A stretch of 7,938 bases of DNA from Pseudomonadota bacterium (GTDB taxonomy: Bacteria; Pseudomonadota; Alphaproteobacteria; Sphingomonadales; Sphingomonadaceae): the NCBI GenBank assembly GCA_023423775.1, contig JAFAEZ010000119.1, positions 1 through 7,938 on the forward strand, in the 5' to 3' direction. The stretch's first letter is position 1, and each line of letters starts with the position of its first letter. Position numbers and translations under genes: made by a program. Positions 6,280 through 7,938 of the stretch are shown in pieces. The notes below the pieces were generated by a model. It was not told the DNA's origin and did no database searches. It worked only from the letters and a program-made list of their open reading frames with translations.

Positions 6280-6284
6280 CTCCC
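6280..6284 (-). promoter_or_regulatory. Ribosome-binding site of fliC
   Basis: GGGAG on the minus strand, eight bases before the fliC ATG. It supports the start at 6271 and lies one base from the foot of the possible leader hairpin at 6286-6323, so folding of the leader could affect access to it. Confidence 0.7.
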
Positions 6285-6285
6285 G

Positions 6286-6323
6286 CTCGTGAAAGGCAGA
6301 GTGCTTTTCACCGCTGCCACGAG
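6286..6323 (-). promoter_or_regulatory. Possible stem-loop in the fliC 5' leader
   Basis: On the minus strand, CTCGTG (6323-6318) pairs with CACGAG (6291-6286). Inside it GCAG (6317-6314) pairs with CTGC (6299-6296), leaving a four-base bulge at 6292-6295. A further GTG/CAC (6311-6309 with 6303-6301) can close an A-rich loop. The predicted sigma-28 transcript starts close to 6321, so the hairpin would occupy the extreme 5' end of the mRNA and finish one base before the Shine-Dalgarno sequence. A role in mRNA stability or translational control, as FlbT exerts on Caulobacter flagellin mRNA, is speculation; only the pairing is seen. Confidence 0.45.
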
Positions 6324-6327
6324 ACCA

Positions 6328-6354
6328 GTAACGGCGGGTCCCGGCGGGGCTTTA
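6328..6354 (-). promoter_or_regulatory. Predicted sigma-28 (FliA) promoter for fliC
   Basis: On the minus strand, TAAAG (6354-6350), a 14-base spacer, then GCCGTTAC (6335-6328). This matches the sigma-28 consensus TAAAG, 14 bases, GCCGATAA with a perfect -35 box, exact spacing and two mismatches in the -10 box. The transcript start is expected near 6321, about 50 bases before the ATG. Upstream of the -35 box on the same strand there are A-tracts (AAAAAA at 6361-6366, AAAA at 6378-6381). This is the strongest of the two sigma-28 matches in the window. Confidence 0.83.
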
Positions 6355-6460
6355 ATCGACTTTTTTCGACCGTCGGCTTTTCGACGCGGCGCGCGACGGC
6401 GCTTTGACACGCGCGTAATGCACACGAGCGCGATGCGCGCATTCTCTTGATCCGGAGGGT

Positions 6461-6479
6461 TCTGGCACAGCCCTTGCTT
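6461..6479 (+). promoter_or_regulatory. Predicted sigma-54 (RpoN) promoter for fliE-fliF
   Basis: TCTGGCACAGCCCTTGCTT carries GG at 6464-6465 and GC at 6476-6477, 12 bases apart as required, and matches TGGCACR-N4-TTGCW. Apart from two substitutions, the core TGGCACRGCCSTTGCTTA is the same as at the promoter near 996-1013, so the two operons are probably co-regulated. The transcript start is expected near 6489, giving a leader of about 47 bases. Confidence 0.85.
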
Positions 6480-6535
6480 ATTTCTGCCCGAAGCGGTCGG
6501 CCATCCTGGGAATCCGGCCGCGGGGGTTTTGAAGA

Positions 6536-6889
6536 ATGACCAAGATCGACACCAGCGGCCTGCTCGCGATGCGGTCCGCGATCCTCGAGAAGAACGATGC
6601 GCTCCAGCGCGCCGCGGGCTCCGGCCAGGCGGGCGGGATCGGCGGCCTCGACGGCGGCCCTGCCAAGCCGGGCGGCTTCACCGCCACGATGAAGAACGCG
6701 CTGGCCGAAGTGAACGCGCTCCAGGCCCAGTCCTCGGCCGTCACCGAAGCCTATGAGCGCGGCGAGACCACCGACATCGCCGCCGTGATGCTGTCGCGCC
6801 AGCAGGCGTCGATCGGGTTCGAGGCGACCCTCCAGGTCAGGAACAAGCTCCTGATGGCGTACAAGGACATCATGAGCATGCCGGTCTGA
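6536..6889 (+). CDS. fliE: FliE, flagellar hook-basal body junction protein
   Basis: A 117-residue protein, in the usual FliE range of about 100-120. FliE sits at the junction between the MS ring and the proximal rod and is among the first substrates of the export apparatus. The C-terminal half is diagnostic: MLSRQQASIGFEATLQVRNK at 85-104, followed by LLMAYKDIMSMPV, the standard FliE ending. The middle (about 26-48) is a Gly/Pro-rich linker of low conservation. Start 6536 is preceded by GGGGG at 6522-6526 and GAAGA directly before the ATG. It is the first gene after the sigma-54 promoter, and fliF starts one base beyond its stop, the common fliE-fliF order. Confidence 0.94.
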   Translation: MTKIDTSGLLAMRSAILEKNDALQRAAGSGQAGGIGGLDGGPAKPGGFTATMKNALAEVNALQAQSSAVTEAYERGETTDIAAVMLSRQQASIGFEATLQVRNKLLMAYKDIMSMPV

Positions 6890-6890
6890 T

Positions 6891-7938
6891 ATGAGCGAGC
6901 TTGCCGCCACCACCGAGGTCATGCCCGCGCCGCGCGCCATGGCCGTTCCCGCCCCGCAGGGGGGCGTCGCCACTCTCATCGGCCAGATCAAGGGCCTTGC
7001 CGCCCAGCCGGCCGTCGCCCGCAGCCTGCCCGCCATCGCGCTGATCGGCCTGCTCGGCCTCGCCGCGATGGTCTGGATGGCGGTCAGCGCGCCGCCGAGC
7101 CGCGATCTCTTCGCGGGCCTTGCCGACCAGGACAAGGCCGCGGTCGCCGAAGCGCTGAACGGCGCCGGCATCGAATATAGCATCGACCGGGGCAGCGGCG
7201 CGCTCTCCGTGTCGGACGCCGATTATTACCAGGCGAAGATGCTGCTCGCCTCGCAGGGCCTGCCCAAGGCGGCGGGCGACGGCAACGATCTCATCGCCAA
7301 GCTGCCGCTCGGCGCCAGCCGCGCGGTGGAAGGCGAGCGTCTGCGCGGCGCCAAGGAGCTCGACCTCGCTCGCACGATCGAGGCGATCGACGCGGTCGAG
7401 AGCGCGCGGGTCCATCTCGCCGTCGACGCGCCGAGCGTATTCCTGCGCGATCGCACCCGTCGCGCCGCCTCTGTGATGCTGCGCATCGCTCCGGGCCGTG
7501 CGCTGAGCGATGCCCAGGTGCAGGCGATCGTCCATCTCGTCGCCTCGTCGGTATCGGGCCTGTCGCCGGACGGCGTGTCTGTCGTCGACCAGAATGGCCG
7601 GCTGCTTTCGAACGGCGACGGCGACGGCACCGGTGCCGCCTCGGACCGCCAGGTCGCGGTCCAGGCCAAGATCGAGGAACGCTATCTCCAGTCGCTGAAC
7701 GCGCTGCTGACGCCGATCGTCGGCGCCGGCAACTTCACGGCCGAGGTCCATGCGGACGTCGATTTTTCGGAAGTGCAGGCGACCCGCGAGGGCTTCCCGC
7801 AGGAAGCGAGCACGCTGAGCCGCGAAGAGCGCGCCTGGACTGCCCAGGGCGGCAATGGCGAGGTCGGCGGCGTTCCCGGCACTCTGTCCAACCAGGCGCC
7901 GCCGGCCAGCCAGGTCGCGGCCGCGCCCGGCGCGGTCG
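6891..7938 (+). CDS. fliF: FliF, flagellar MS-ring protein (5' part)
   Basis: The first 349 codons of FliF, cut by the right edge; the family has about 550 residues. FliF forms the MS ring in the inner membrane, the platform on which rod, export gate and C ring assemble. After a Pro/Ala-rich cytoplasmic N-terminus there is one membrane helix at about 47-66 (LPAIALIGLLGLAAMVWMAV). The ring-building YscJ/FliF-type domains follow: DLFAGLADQDKAAVAEALNG (72-91), then ASRAVEGERLRGAKELDLAR (142-161) and VHLAVDAPSVFLRDRTRRAA (174-193). A later conserved stretch is LSPDGVSVVDQNGRLLS (224-240). Residues from about 320 are Gly/Pro/Ala-rich, as in the variable loop that forms the collar. The start at 6891 has no clear ribosome-binding site and lies one base after the fliE stop, which suggests coupling; Met11 and Met17 are alternatives. 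The second membrane helix and the C-terminal FliG-binding end lie outside the window. Confidence 0.95.
   Translation, partial: MSELAATTEVMPAPRAMAVPAPQGGVATLIGQIKGLAAQPAVARSLPAIALIGLLGLAAMVWMAVSAPPSRDLFAGLADQDKAAVAEALNGAGIEYSIDRGSGALSVSDADYYQAKMLLASQGLPKAAGDGNDLIAKLPLGASRAVEGERLRGAKELDLARTIEAIDAVESARVHLAVDAPSVFLRDRTRRAASVMLRIAPGRALSDAQVQAIVHLVASSVSGLSPDGVSVVDQNGRLLSNGDGDGTGAASDRQVAVQAKIEERYLQSLNALLTPIVGAGNFTAEVHADVDFSEVQATREGFPQEASTLSREERAWTAQGGNGEVGGVPGTLSNQAPPASQVAAAPGAV

Larger units (their letters stand above)
6272..6535. other. Divergent control region between fliC and fliE
   Basis: A 264-base gap without a gene. From left to right it holds the fliC leader with its ribosome-binding site and possible hairpin (6280-6323), the fliC sigma-28 promoter (6328-6354), a T-rich stretch with the repeated word TTTTCGAC (6363-6370 and 6378-6385), an imperfect palindrome bounded by AATGC and GCATT (6417-6443), the fliE sigma-54 promoter (6461-6479) and the fliE leader. 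The 100 or so bases between the two promoters are where an RpoN activator would be expected to bind, but I cannot name a consensus site there. Confidence 0.7.

Noticed and set aside
5345..6292. Plus-strand open frame of 315 codons covering fliC in antisense
   Set aside because: It begins inside the end of fliA, runs through the terminator hairpin and encodes a low-complexity Gly/Arg/Val-rich product, whereas the minus strand encodes a full flagellin.
6404..6432. TTGACA at 6404-6409 as a sigma-70 -35 box
   Set aside because: At 17 bases downstream the sequence is AGCGCG, with no resemblance to a -10 box.
6498..6520. CGGCC/GGCCG inverted repeat in the fliE leader
   Set aside because: Only five pairs with a 13-base loop, which is expected by chance in DNA this GC-rich, and no U-tract follows.
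1..7938. A novel defence, mobile or otherwise undescribed system
   Set aside because: Every gene is a recognisable flagellar component or regulator in a familiar context; no transposase, integrase, direct repeat array or orphan gene was found.

Overview
The window is a stretch of a chromosomal flagellar gene cluster from a GC-rich Gram-negative bacterium. Base composition, protein style and gene order suggest an alphaproteobacterium of the Sphingomonadales type. That placement is an inference from memory of the families, not a database result. No plasmid, phage, insertion sequence, CRISPR array, rRNA or tRNA is visible.

Layout: (1) positions 1-978 read rightward and hold the 3' end of flgA (P-ring chaperone), flgM (anti-sigma-28) and a flgN-like export chaperone. 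A good sigma-28 promoter match overlaps the flgA stop codon and sits ahead of flgM. (2) positions 996-5361 read rightward from a near-consensus sigma-54 promoter: a lytic transglycosylase without a signal peptide, flhA (export gate), a short FlhG/MinD-like ATPase, and fliA (sigma-28). These genes are overlapped or almost touching, and no flhF lies between flhA and flhG. (3) A strong hairpin at 5410-5439 separates fliA from a convergent flagellin gene, fliC (5462-6271, minus strand). (4) The 264-base gap 6272-6535 is a divergent control region: a sigma-28 promoter and a possible leader hairpin serve fliC on the minus strand, and a second sigma-54 promoter serves fliE on the plus strand. (5) fliE and the first 349 codons of fliF (MS ring) run off the right edge.

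The parts form a readable regulatory cascade. The sigma-54 promoters make the basal body (fliE-fliF), the export gate (flhA) and sigma-28 itself (fliA). Sigma-28 then drives flagellin and its own antagonist FlgM. By the known family mechanism, FlgM is exported once the hook is complete, which frees FliA. Both members of the sigma-28/anti-sigma pair, two predicted target promoters and two predicted sigma-54 promoters lie within 8 kb.

I do not see a previously undescribed system here. The points worth a second look are the compact FlhG without a neighbouring FlhF, the flagellar transglycosylase with no Sec signal, the altered DNA-recognition box in FliA, the TLR5-type motif in the flagellin, and the flagellin leader hairpin.
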